From Plasmodium brasilianum (taxonomy: Eukaryota; Apicomplexa; Aconoidasida; Haemosporida; Plasmodiidae), in the NCBI RefSeq assembly GCF_023973825.1, contig NC_090123.1:1657501-1721500 (forward strand): a stretch of DNA of 64,000 nt, given 5' to 3'. Positions 21,427 through 31,919 of this stretch are shown here, piece by piece. Under the pieces are notes generated by a model. It searched no databases. It was not told where the DNA came from and saw only the letters and a program-made list of their open reading frames with translations. Both the position numbers and the translations under genes were made by a program. The stretch's first letter is position 1; each line of letters starts with the position of its first letter.

Positions 21427-21555
21427 AATTTAGTGAAAGATTTGATTAGTTTACTCGATGATGGTAACTAAGTTGATAATTCACTTAAAGATCTAGCAAA
21501 AAATGTGACTTCGTTCTTTTTAAATAATTTGAATAGGACACAGGAAATTTCATAA
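21427..21555 (+). pseudogene. Orphaned 3' end of MSP3-like member 3
   Basis: In frame with the upstream gene but behind its stop, this 129-nt piece reads as the family C-terminus (NLVKDLISLLDDGN, then stop TAA at 21469-21471, then VDNSLKDLAKNVTSFFLNNL) and ends with its own TAA at 21553-21555. Two point changes to stop codons, with no indel, separate it from an intact reading frame. Confidence 0.85.
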
Positions 21556-21720
21556 TTTAATTTGTTCATCAATCCTAATATATTCTTATTCACTATTTTG
21601 AAGTATAATAAAATTAAAAAAAAAAAAAAAAGGTATATTTTTGGCATTGTGTTCGTAATGTTAGACATATACGAATTCTACTGTAATTTTAAATGTGGTA
21701 CATATATGTAAATATATTTG

Positions 21721-21789
<69 letters not shown>

Positions 21790-23369
21790 TTTTGGTTTTG
21801 TTAAATTAACATAAATATGTTTTAATTAAACATTTCGTTATGTGAATAAAAATTATAGCAGTATACAAATCTATTTTTATCTACTTTTTTTTAATCATGG
21901 TATCATGAGTTTTTAAGAGTAAATAATCTCGAAAGTGACATGTCATTAACTTAAATTTTTGCAATTAAAAAATGAGAAATATTTTAAAGGAGGAAGTTAT
22001 TATGAATTAAAGAAATATGCACTAGAACAATACAACGAATTAATCGAATATACTGCATTTTGTGATCTCTTAATAAAGTTAACTTTCATGGTTTATTAAT
22101 AGTCTTTACATATTTTTTTCCTTTAATATTATATCTATATTATAGTTAAGAAGTATGTAAAAGTACTAGAACACTTATAATTCAATGAAATGTAAAAATG
22201 GTAAGAACTGGTATTTGTGTAAGTCCAATATGGGAATATAACTGGACATGTTATGGTCATTTTATAATTTTCATTTAATAGAAAATTATTTCTTCTTCAT
22301 TTCGTTAGCGTAATGATAAATTAGTAAAACTAAGATGAGAAAAAAAAAAGAAAAAAGGATAAAGGACAAAGGGCCAAGATAACTTTACACTCGTAAGAAA
22401 TAAAAATTTCTTATTTAATCATATATATATTATTCACGTTGCTATATTTCTTCATCTGTAAATAATTTTTAATAATTTATTCCACAAAATGCTTGCAAAT
22501 TCACTTTGCATAAATATGATATTGTCATTTGAGTGTTTCTTTAAATAATTATGAAGAGTGGTTAATCTGGAATTACAATGGAAATTTTATAATAGTATAA
22601 ACAATTGCTTATTTTTTGTGAAAATGATACATAAAAGTATTCACTTGAAAAGTTGTTAATTAGCTTTAGATTAATTCAACTAATTAAACACTCTCCGCAG
22701 TTAAGAACCAAGTACATAATATATAAAATTAGCATTATTGTAGTTTTATTTTTCTTATTTTTGATCTTGAAAATAAAGGGAAAGTCAATATTATTTGTTA
22801 AGTTGTAATTAATAGGCCAAAAGGAAGCTTAAATTTTACATTTTAAAGAAAAATGGCTTTAAATTGAAAATAACAAAAAAAAAAAAAAAATATTTAATTT
22901 TGTTAAATACGAATGTACATATATGTACGTATATATGCATATATGTATATAATATATATATATTTTTTTTTTTTTTGCTTGTATAAATATTTTTCTCCCT
23001 TTTTTATAGAATTTTTCTATTCATTTAATTTTCCAAATCTCCACATATTTATATGCACATTGTACCGCTACCTTTGTAATTTTTAAAGTGAAATTATTTA
23101 ATTTTTTTTTTCTTTTAATACATAATTATAACAACGCAAAGTAATTTATAATAAATTTACATAATTAAATATAAACAAAATATGCGTTTTTTTATTATAT
23201 TTTTAAGTAACATATATAACAATGAAGTAATGTTAAAATTGTACATTTTATTAGAACAACACTTATTTTAATTGATCTTATTATATCAGATCTTTTTTTT
23301 TTTTTTTTTTCATAAGATAAATAAATAATAATTAAATTTAATTTTTTTTTTTTTTAAGAAAGGATCGAA
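21556..23369. other. Intergenic between MSP3-like members 3 and 4
   Basis: Contains a (TA)25 tract at 21722-21771 followed directly by T22 (21772-21793), and short TA/TATG tracts near 22920-22965. No coding signal; promoter-side poly(T) tracts precede the next ATG. Confidence 0.5.
21722..21793. repeat. (TA)n followed by poly(T)
   Basis: Fifty bases of perfect TA dinucleotide followed by 22 T. It lies about 170 bp after the decayed end of member 3, the place where other members also have TA tracts. Confidence 0.95.
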
Positions 23370-24587
23370 ATGATGAGAATTCTGGATATTACTTTTTATT
23401 TATTTTTTTTAAATCTCTACATATACATAACTAGTTCAAGAGTGATAAATGACGACAACAATGAACAAGGAACATTTCAGAGAAAATATAATTTAAGAAA
23501 AGGTTCTGAGTATAATAATAAATTTTATGGTAATAGTGTAAATGGGCTTGCAGATTTACAACATGGAGATATAAGCATTAGAGGAAATGATGAAAAATTA
23601 AATGAGGGCGTAGATGCCTCCGATAGTAGCCATGAAAGTGAAGTTAGACGTACTGAGGGCTTGACTAGAAACCTAGTTAACGACAACAATCCTGGTAATA
23701 CTGCTTTAAATAATTCAGAGGTCAGTGAAAGTGGCACGTTACCTATTGCTGGCACAGAAACTCACAAGGAAGAGGAGGACCATGATGATCATCAAGAAAA
23801 TGGAACATGTTGTCATGTTATTGATGAATTTATTGATTGTAATGATTTTGATACTACTAGTGATAAAGAATCTAAAACTAGTGATTCACATGCTACAGAA
23901 AGTACAGATCATCATAAAGATGAAGAATGTTGTCATGTTATTGATGAATTTATTGATTGCGATGATTTTGATACTACTAATGATAAACAGTCTATTAGTG
24001 GTGGTACACAAACAAGACACGAAGTAGCAGATGCAAACCAGAGGCAAGAAGAAAATACTTCTTCAGGAGATCGTACAACAATTCCACAAAATACAGGACA
24101 AATTAGAAATGAAGGTGAATCAACAAGAACGACTGTTCCTTCTCCAAATGTAACAACAAGTGATGGACAAAATAATCCGTACCTCCAAGAGGTAAAAGAA
24201 GAACTAACTGAAAATGATGAAGATGAGACAGTAGTAAAAGAATTAGAAGAAGTGACGGAAGTCGAGGAGCAATCAGAAACAGAAGCGGAGAAAGTACTGG
24301 AAGAGACAGAGGAAGAGGAAGAAGAAGACGAATTGAAAGAAGTGGAAGAAAAACAACAACATAAAGCAGGGAAAAGTAAGGACGAATCAAATCCATCAGC
24401 TGATGATACAAAATCTTATACTCCATATATAGAAGAATATAAATATGTTCATAAAACTAAGAAAGCAGCTAATCTTTTTGTTAAAAGTATGTTACGTTCA
24501 TTCAGCGGAGATCTAAATGTAGCAGATATCCTCAACGGTTTAGAAAATGATATGAATAATTTATTTTACCAGTTTGTGAATAATTAA
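23370..24587 (+). CDS. MSP3-like merozoite surface protein, member 4
   Basis: 405 residues (ATG 23370, or 23373). Signal peptide 1-23, then DDNNEQG and KYNLRKGSEYNN with NLRKGS at 41-46, the same spacing and sequence as member 5, its tandem sister. The middle contains two copies of CCHVIDEFIDC(N/D)DFDTT exactly 120 bp apart, giving six cysteines in a family that normally lacks them. An acidic region (VTEVEEQSETEAEKV, EEEEEDELKEVEEK) is followed by the conserved C-terminus (YKYVHKTKKAANLFVKSMLR ...). Secreted, no anchor. Confidence 0.88.
   Translation: MMRILDITFYLFFLNLYIYITSSRVINDDNNEQGTFQRKYNLRKGSEYNNKFYGNSVNGLADLQHGDISIRGNDEKLNEGVDASDSSHESEVRRTEGLTRNLVNDNNPGNTALNNSEVSESGTLPIAGTETHKEEEDHDDHQENGTCCHVIDEFIDCNDFDTTSDKESKTSDSHATESTDHHKDEECCHVIDEFIDCDDFDTTNDKQSISGGTQTRHEVADANQRQEENTSSGDRTTIPQNTGQIRNEGESTRTTVPSPNVTTSDGQNNPYLQEVKEELTENDEDETVVKELEEVTEVEEQSETEAEKVLEETEEEEEEDELKEVEEKQQHKAGKSKDESNPSADDTKSYTPYIEEYKYVHKTKKAANLFVKSMLRSFSGDLNVADILNGLENDMNNLFYQFVNN
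23787..23988. repeat. 120-bp direct duplication within MSP3-like member 4
   Basis: The segments from 23808 and from 23928 are nearly identical for about 60 bp (encoding CCHVIDEFIDC and DFDTT), with weaker similarity just upstream (GATCATCA...GAATGTTGT). This is an in-frame duplication of a cysteine-bearing module. Confidence 0.9.
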
Positions 24588-25282
24588 AAGGGGATATTTT
24601 ACAAATATATTTAACTATAATTAAAAAAGGATATTTATAAATATGCACTTGTGAATACTAGTGTATTAATATTTCCCTTTTGTTTAGTATTTTTTAAAAT
24701 TATAATTTTTGAATTAGGTTAAGAGAATATTAGCTGGGGATGCCCGTAAAGAATTGCATGTACATATAACAAATGTTATATTATATTTACACTGTATTAT
24801 CTTTTTTTTTTTTTTTTTTTCTTCATATATATATATATATATATATATATTAATTTATCTGATTATACGTCCATTAAATATAATAGAGTAATTAATTTTA
24901 AAATGACCAACTATTAAATTAAAATTAAATATAAAAAACAGTTGCGTGCAAAATTATTCTAAATTGTTGATATATGAGTTAACGCACCAGAAAAAGTAAA
25001 GGAGGGAAACGTTTTTCAATATTGCATTGAAGTAATTTTTTTTTTTTTTTTTGGAGTAACAGGTACAAAATATCATTATTAATAGGCATAAATATTAAAA
25101 CGTTGTAATAATTAAAAATATAAATTCATTACGAATTATTGTAGACATGTCTGGTATAAGCAGTTATCTTTGCTTTCCATTAAATTTTTGTAATTTACGT
25201 GTAATTAATAATTTCCTTGTTTTGTGAAAATTCTTTTCCTTGTTAAATGGTTCTAATAGAAGTAAAAAAGAAAAATTGAAAG

Positions 25283-25321
<39 letters not shown>

Positions 25322-26362
25322 AAGAAAGAAAGAAAGAAGTAAATAAAGAAGTAAATAAAAAGTAAATAAAAAGTAAATAAAAAGTAAATAAAAAGTAAAT
25401 AAAAAGTAAATAAAAAGTAAATAAAGAAGTAGATAAATTAATAAATAAGTAGGTAGGTAGAAAAATAAATATATAGAAATATTTTTTCTTTTAATAACTA
25501 ATTTTCCATTTGCACACACATTTAATATACATCTAAATAATTTTTATTTTGCAAAAACGCGAAATGATGTCTTCACGTTTTGCTTAATTCTTATTCTGCC
25601 TATAATTAAAATAATTTTTTATTTATTTGCTATTTAACCATTTTAAATGTTACGAAAAGTAAAATGATTAAAATTTCATTATAATTAAAAATTAAACGAA
25701 GAAAAAAAAAGAAATTTTTTTTTTTAAATTTGTTTCTCTGTTTTAAATCAATTTAGGAAGATGTGGATACCTTCTTAATGAAGACGAATTATGTATATTA
25801 TAGTTTCACTACCTAATCATTTAACCATTTAATCATTCTTTTTTTTTTTTTTTATTTTATTTTTATTTTAATTTTATAAAATAAGATTTATAAATAGAGT
25901 TAGTACCTAAAATATATGTTGTGAATTGTCTAATGAAAAAAAAAAAAAAAAACTTTTAATTTCAATAATTTCCAAAAAGGAAATGACACTTTTAGGAAAA
26001 ATGTAAAAATTATACTTTTTTCAGCTAATTTTTCCGTTTATAAAAATATACTTATATTTTAAATATTTGTGAATTAATCATTTTGCCTATGACATTATTG
26101 TTTAATGAAGTAGTTGTAACATTTCTTATTTTTTTTTAGTAAAATAATAAAAATGAATGTACCTTTAATATGTTATAAAATTTGTAATGTAGTAATACCT
26201 TATTAATTGTTTTCAATATTTTACATATCTTAATATTAGGTTAAATTTTAAACTTATATAAATTAAGTAGAATTAAAAAAAAAAAAAAAAAAAAAAAAGA
26301 ATTTTCTTTTTTTTCTATATAACCTAAAGTTTTGTAATAGTTAAATTATAAAGGAGTTGAAA
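24588..26362. other. Intergenic between MSP3-like members 4 and 5
   Basis: Contains (TA)n at 24826-24850, a poly(A) run (25280-25319) followed by GAAA and AAGTAAATAA minisatellites (to 25440), and a TGCACACA element at 25511-25518. Poly(A) 26277-26298 and poly(T) lie just before the next gene. No coding signal. Confidence 0.5.
25317..25440. repeat. GAAA microsatellite and AAGTAAATAA minisatellite
   Basis: After a ~40-nt poly(A) run come five GAAA units and about nine units of AGTAAATAAAA/AGTAAATAAAG. It sits in the same relative position (just upstream of TGCACACA) as the repeat before member 3. Confidence 0.85.
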
Positions 26363-27496
26363 ATGAAGAGAGTTTTGAATATTACTTTTTATTTAATTTT
26401 TTTTTATTTCTGTATATATATAAGTAGTGCTAGACCGACAAATAACGATAACAATGAGCAAGGTATAAATAATAGAAAAAATAATTTAAGAAAAGGTTCT
26501 GAGTACAATGGTCAACTGATTGGTAGTAGTGATAATGGAGATGCAAATTTACAACAAGACGGAAATCATATCAATATGGTAGGTAATGATGGTCACGGTG
26601 CAAGTGGTGGTGATAATACAAGAGAAAGTACTGTTAATCTGAGGAGCGTTCAAGCAGAAGGTGTAGAATCTCAATCTGGAACTACACATCGTGAACATGG
26701 ATCAGGTCTTACTGCATCCACAGAAACAGCTGTTGAAGGCTGTACAAATCCAGAATGTAAAGATTCTACTCCCTGTACAGATCCAAAATGCCCTAAGAAT
26801 TCAGGTGATACTCCTTGTGATTGTAAAAAGGATGAGTGTCCTAAATGTATAGGAGAAGATTGTTCTAAAGGTTCAGGTACTTGTCCTTCTGAATGTGAAG
26901 GACAACCTTGTGCTGAATGTCCCAGTGGTAGTATTACATGCCCCCAATGTAATACTGTATGTCCAGAAAATCGTACAAACGGTGAGAAAGCAGATGTAAG
27001 ATCTGAGGATCAAGGAAGTAAAAGTGAACCAGACACAACAGTAACCAATTCACTACAGGAAATAAAATTAACTGATAAAGGTAATATTGATATAACCAAT
27101 GAGGAGGAGCTCGTAAAAGAGGAGATTGAAGATGTTGACAATGATGATACAGAAGAAGAGGAAGAGCAAGAGCAAGTAATAACTGAAGATACAATAAAAG
27201 AAGATATGGAAGAAGAAGAAGATGATGAGGATGAAGAGGAAGAGGAACAAGAAGAGGAACAAATACAGCAGGAAAACGAGAAAGAGCCATCACAAAAAAA
27301 TGAAGAAAAAGAATCCAGAACAAATGATACTAAGGCCCATGATTCACTTGCTAAAGATTACAGAGAAGATATTGAAATTAAAAAAATGGCTGATACATTT
27401 GTTAGCACATTGATTAGTTTACTCGATAATTCTAATGGGGCTGATAGTACAATCAAAGATTTATCAAAAGATATTACTCAATTTTTATTGACATAA
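26363..27496 (+). CDS. MSP3-like merozoite surface protein, member 5 (cysteine-rich)
   Basis: 377 residues from ATG 26363. Signal peptide 1-22, then NNDNNEQG and NNLRKGSEYNG with NLRKGS at 41-46, nearly the same N-terminus as member 4. Residues ~125-205 contain about 16 cysteines in short Pro/Gly/Lys-rich spacings (TPCDCKKDECPKC, CPSECEGQPCAEC, TCPQCNTVCPEN). An acidic run (EEEEEQEQV..., EEDDEDEEEEEQEEEQ) is followed by the conserved C-terminus (AHDSLAKDYREDIEIKKMAD, FVSTLISLLDN...). Canonical MSP3 proteins are cysteine-poor, so this may fold through disulfides (inference). Confidence 0.88.
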   Translation: MKRVLNITFYLIFFYFCIYISSARPTNNDNNEQGINNRKNNLRKGSEYNGQLIGSSDNGDANLQQDGNHINMVGNDGHGASGGDNTRESTVNLRSVQAEGVESQSGTTHREHGSGLTASTETAVEGCTNPECKDSTPCTDPKCPKNSGDTPCDCKKDECPKCIGEDCSKGSGTCPSECEGQPCAECPSGSITCPQCNTVCPENRTNGEKADVRSEDQGSKSEPDTTVTNSLQEIKLTDKGNIDITNEEELVKEEIEDVDNDDTEEEEEQEQVITEDTIKEDMEEEEDDEDEEEEEQEEEQIQQENEKEPSQKNEEKESRTNDTKAHDSLAKDYREDIEIKKMADTFVSTLISLLDNSNGADSTIKDLSKDITQFLLT

Positions 27497-30400
27497 ATTT
27501 ATGAGAAACGAGATGAATTATTTACGTATCTATTATTGTTCATGTTCTATATCTTTTCGTTTTTTTTAGAAGTTGCAATATATTTTAAATTCCTCCTATT
27601 TATTTAAATAGGAATAAGTTGGGAGAATTAAATATATTACTAAAAGAAAAAGAAGTGACTTCTTTTTTATTTTATACATAGAATTATAGTTAAAACTACT
27701 GGTTTTAATTAACTGTTTTTAATGCATAATAACTAATATGTGAACCTCCTCGAGTTTGAACAAATTGAACACTATATATGTACTATGAAAGAAAAAAAAA
27801 AAAAGTTTAAGTACTGTAAACGCATCTGTAAACGTATATATAACAAAACGAAATGTTTCTATGTGATGAACTACCTAAAAGCAGTTAATCTTTTTAATTA
27901 AATTAAAATGGATTACTGAATCTAATTTTGTTTCTAATAATATGTGCGCAAATTTTATAAATTATACGAACCAATTATAAAAGAAAAAAAGGAATAATTC
28001 ACAAAATCGCCTATAAAATTAAATACAAAAAAATGATAACGATTATAATAATAATAAAAGAAAGTATATCGGAATAGGTCATATATGAACATTAGCGAAT
28101 TAAAGAAAATATATACAATTTTTTGATATCATCAGAATAAACATTCTATTAAGTTATGTGTTTATACATAAAAAAACATTTACACATAGAAAATGTGTGA
28201 TGTACTAATTATTCTCCTTTTTATGCAAAACGTAGAGTAATATTTTATAAAACTTAAAAATAATCCAAATGGATCATTTGTCATTGGATGTGTTACGATA
28301 GTGTAGATAAATACTTAAAAAAATTTTGTGCAATTGGTAATATTCTTACTCCTTATATTAATAATTACATATTTATAATATTTTTCCTCTGTAAATAAAA
28401 CTTCCTTATTACAGGGGTAACATACGACAAAATTGCATGCATATATTTATCTATACATATATGTATATAGCAGAGCTTGAACTGTCTTAACTGAGTTAAT
28501 CATATTTGCTTTTTCTCCTTAATACTGAAATGAATAAAAAATGCGCATTTATAATAATAATTTTTCCGTTTTTTTTTTTTGTCCATAACTAAGAAGTTAG
28601 ACAAAGAACTATTAGTTGTACATCAGATATACGTAAAATTACCGTGAGTTTAAATATATCACAATAGATGATAAATTATTTAAGAAAAAAATACAAATAT
28701 TTAATTTGATGAGTGAATTGTTTTACATTGTTGTGTCCATAATGTACCTTTTTTTTTTTTTTTTTTTTTATACACAAATCTTTGGTGTATGTATATAATG
28801 TAATAAAATTTTTTAATTAACTTTGTGAAATAACTAATTCATTTAAATTTTGAAAAATTCCCCAGAAAAAAAAAAAAAAAGTAATAAAAAGGACAACATA
28901 ATCAATAGATGCAGCAATGTGGGTATACGTGTGTACGTAAAAATTGAAAAAAAAAAAAAAAGGGTATGTCTTTAAGTACTAACTAAACGCGCGTAAAAAT
29001 CATGTTACTAAAACACATTAATCAAAAATAATTCAATTGTTTTCACAGACGTGCACTAACAAATTTAAAATATCATAACTAAAAGAACTAGAAAAAAAAC
29101 ATTTACAAATCTTGCATTCTAAAGGATTTTAAGAAATAGTGATATAACTCCCGAATAAGTGGATGTGTCAAATAAATGATCATTAAATGAAATATTGTTA
29201 AATTGAATAATTACTCTTATAAGTAAACACTAAAAAACATAGAAAAAATAAAAAAATATACAATAATTAACTGTTTCATGTTTAATGCATTGCATATTAT
29301 CTTACTTAAGTGTGCAATTAAAAATGCTTTTCTATTGGCTGAAAATGAAAATAAATTATTTTTCTATTTATAAAAGCACAGGGATGTCTATCGTTATATT
29401 TACCTCTCATTTTTTTTCTTTTTCTTTTTCCTTTTCTTTGTTTATTAAATAAATGTTGTAGTTAACAGATAAATAATAAAAATTTACTTTTGATAAATCT
29501 TTGTGTTGAAGGAACAACAGTGAAAACGTTACACGAATACCAGAAAAATGCGGCAATTTATGAATGCGCGCGTTATGGTTGAATTTTTTTTTTTTTTTTT
29601 TTTATTTTCCTCTTAAAACACGTAATTTTTGTTTAATGAAATGAAAAAATAATAATAAGTTAAATATTCCTTTTTTTTTTCTTTAAAATGAAAAGACAAA
29701 TTTTCAGTTTTGTCCTTGTACAAATTTTAAATGAAACTATTACTTTATGAATAATGAAATTGTCCTTTTCATATTAAATATAAAATATAAAATTATCTGT
29801 AGGAGATAAAACAAAAAAAAATAATTTTTTTTTTTCTTGTTCTTTGCGTTCCCATTATTTTTTTCCTCCTTTGTGTTCACATAAAGTATGTTGCACCTAA
29901 CAAAATGTTTGAAAATTTTAATTATAAGATAAATTGCCACTGTCAATAGTAAAGTTCATATAAGAGCAACTATAAATTCGAAGATAATTAAATTTTTTTA
30001 TATTAAGACAGATCAAAATTGTAACATAGTACTGATGAAATACATAATTTGAAAATTTTATACTCATACATAATTTTCTTAAATGAGAATTTTAGAAAAT
30101 TAGAATTTGTAAACTTTAAGCGTTGTACTTCATATTCAAAAAAAAAAAAAAAATATCCATATTTTAGTTCTCTAAAAAAAAAAAAATAAACTTAGGTAAC
30201 TAGGGAAAATTGTTAATTATTTCAATTGAATAAATTACTAATTGATTTGACTTAATTACAAATTCATTTGACATAGTTACTTATTGATTTTAGTAGAACC
30301 TTTTATGAATTTTTCTCATAAAAGTAAATGCATGTGTAATTACTAATTTTATCTAAATTTTTGTAAAATAAAAAAATTAATTGACATTTGAAGGTAGAAA

Positions 30401-30592
30401 ATTTAATTAAATTTGATGTTACTCAATTTTTACTTCTCTATTTAGTTCTTTTTTATGTCAAATAAAGAATTAATAATTAATTGTTTTTTATTTTTTTTTT
30501 TTTGCGTACCTTTGAAACGTTTCTAAATAGTTACCTATATATTTGTAGATATATACATATATATTTGTAGATATATACATATATATTTGTAG

Positions 30593-30625
<33 letters not shown>

Positions 30626-30650
30626 GACAAAAAAAAAAAAATATTCCTCA
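27497..30650. other. Intergenic between MSP3-like members 5 and 6, the longest gap of the array
   Basis: 3.15 kb with many A/T homopolymers and no convincing coding region on either strand. A 23-bp minisatellite lies at 30531-30611 near the next start. The length would fit a deleted or completely decayed family member, but no remnant is readable. Confidence 0.45.
30531..30625. repeat. 22-bp TA-rich minisatellite and (TA)n before member 6
   Basis: Three copies of ATATATTTGTAGATATATAC followed by AT, then (TA)n to about 30625, directly upstream (25 bp) of the ATG of member 6, in its 5' UTR or core promoter. Confidence 0.9.
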
Positions 30651-31871
30651 ATGAATGTAATTTCGAGTATTTTTTTTTTCCTTCTTTTAAACTTATGTTT
30701 AAATGAAATTAATATTACGAGAGGTGAAAATGTAAATCAGGGAAAACCTAATTTAAGACATGGCATGTCAATGAGTACTGAACCGTTAAATGAAAAAGAC
30801 ACAGATGAGGCAAAGGGGAATGAAGAATTACAAAATTTAGATAATACTCATAATAGTGATAACTCTGGTAACCCTGAAGTAGATAATGTGTTTCCTACGT
30901 TAGAGGAAAATTTAGAGAATACAGAAAACTCCAAAACTGAAAATGATTTTACTGAATCACATAATATTATGTCAAGCACAATGGAATCTGCTAATGTTAA
31001 AAAAGTAAATGATGTAGGTTCTAAATCTGAATCAGTACTTCCAGAAGATAAACTAAACTCAGAACAAATAGATGTAGATAGTGTTCATGAATATAATGAT
31101 TTGAATCAAAGTATTGAGGAAGAGAAACAAAAAAGAGTAACTAATGACAAACATGAAGATGAAAAAGTTTCAGAATCAGATAAAACAAAAACATCAGATA
31201 TCTTAGGAATAAGAAGCGAGAGAATAGAGTTTAACGAATCAATTTTTCCAGATCCATTAAAAGAGTTATCATATCAAAAGAACTCCGAAGTTTCTCATTC
31301 AAATATTATTTTAGGAGGACCAAGAAGCTTGCCAAACACAAATCCAAACGTGCTAATACCGGTGGGAATACTTGAAAATGAACATAAAATATATGAAGAA
31401 GAGGATGCAGAAAAAGAAGAAAAGGAGGATGATGCAGATTCAGAGAAAAAGGAAGAATTGGAGAAAGCTGTGCACAATCATGAAGAAATCGATGATACAT
31501 ATGATGTAGATAATGAAGATAACGATGAAGATGATGGTGAAGATGACGAAGATGATGAAAAAGACAATGATGGTAATGAACAACATGAGCAACGAAATAG
31601 AGATCAACAAGCTGAAACGAAGGAAAATGAAAAAGAAAGAGATCAAACATCCCATGAGACAGAAGAAGAGATCAAAAATGAAAATACTGTACCAAGTGAT
31701 AAAAGTGTACATGAATCACATAGTGAAGAATATAAATCTGATAATGCTGTTAAAAAATTAACTGAATCATTGGTAAACACAATGAATGAATTAATTGATG
31801 ATGATAGTGAGGTTTCAGACACGATAAAGAGTTTTGCAGGGGATATTACCAACTATATTATGAAAAATTAA
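30651..31871 (+). CDS. MSP3-like merozoite surface protein, member 6
   Basis: 406 residues. Signal peptide 1-20 (FFFLLLNLC), then KPNLRHGMS with NLRHG at 34-38. The middle is Asn/Ser/Glu-rich with little repetition; an acidic run (EEEDAEKEEKEDDAD and DNDEDDGEDDEDDEKD) spans ~245-305. The C-terminus matches the family well (VHESHSEEYKSDNAVKKLTE, LVNTMNELIDDD, VSDTIKSFAGDIT). No cysteine insert. Intact reading frame and good family fit. Confidence 0.9.
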   Translation: MNVISSIFFFLLLNLCLNEINITRGENVNQGKPNLRHGMSMSTEPLNEKDTDEAKGNEELQNLDNTHNSDNSGNPEVDNVFPTLEENLENTENSKTENDFTESHNIMSSTMESANVKKVNDVGSKSESVLPEDKLNSEQIDVDSVHEYNDLNQSIEEEKQKRVTNDKHEDEKVSESDKTKTSDILGIRSERIEFNESIFPDPLKELSYQKNSEVSHSNIILGGPRSLPNTNPNVLIPVGILENEHKIYEEEDAEKEEKEDDADSEKKEELEKAVHNHEEIDDTYDVDNEDNDEDDGEDDEDDEKDNDGNEQHEQRNRDQQAETKENEKERDQTSHETEEEIKNENTVPSDKSVHESHSEEYKSDNAVKKLTESLVNTMNELIDDDSEVSDTIKSFAGDITNYIMKN

Positions 31872-31875
31872 ATGT

Positions 31876-31919
<44 letters not shown>

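Noticed and set aside
21722..21793. (TA)25-T22 tract as a possible replication origin or centromere piece
   Set aside because: Plasmodium centromeres are 2 kb or longer blocks of extreme A+T repeats; short TA tracts of this sort occur after many genes in the window.
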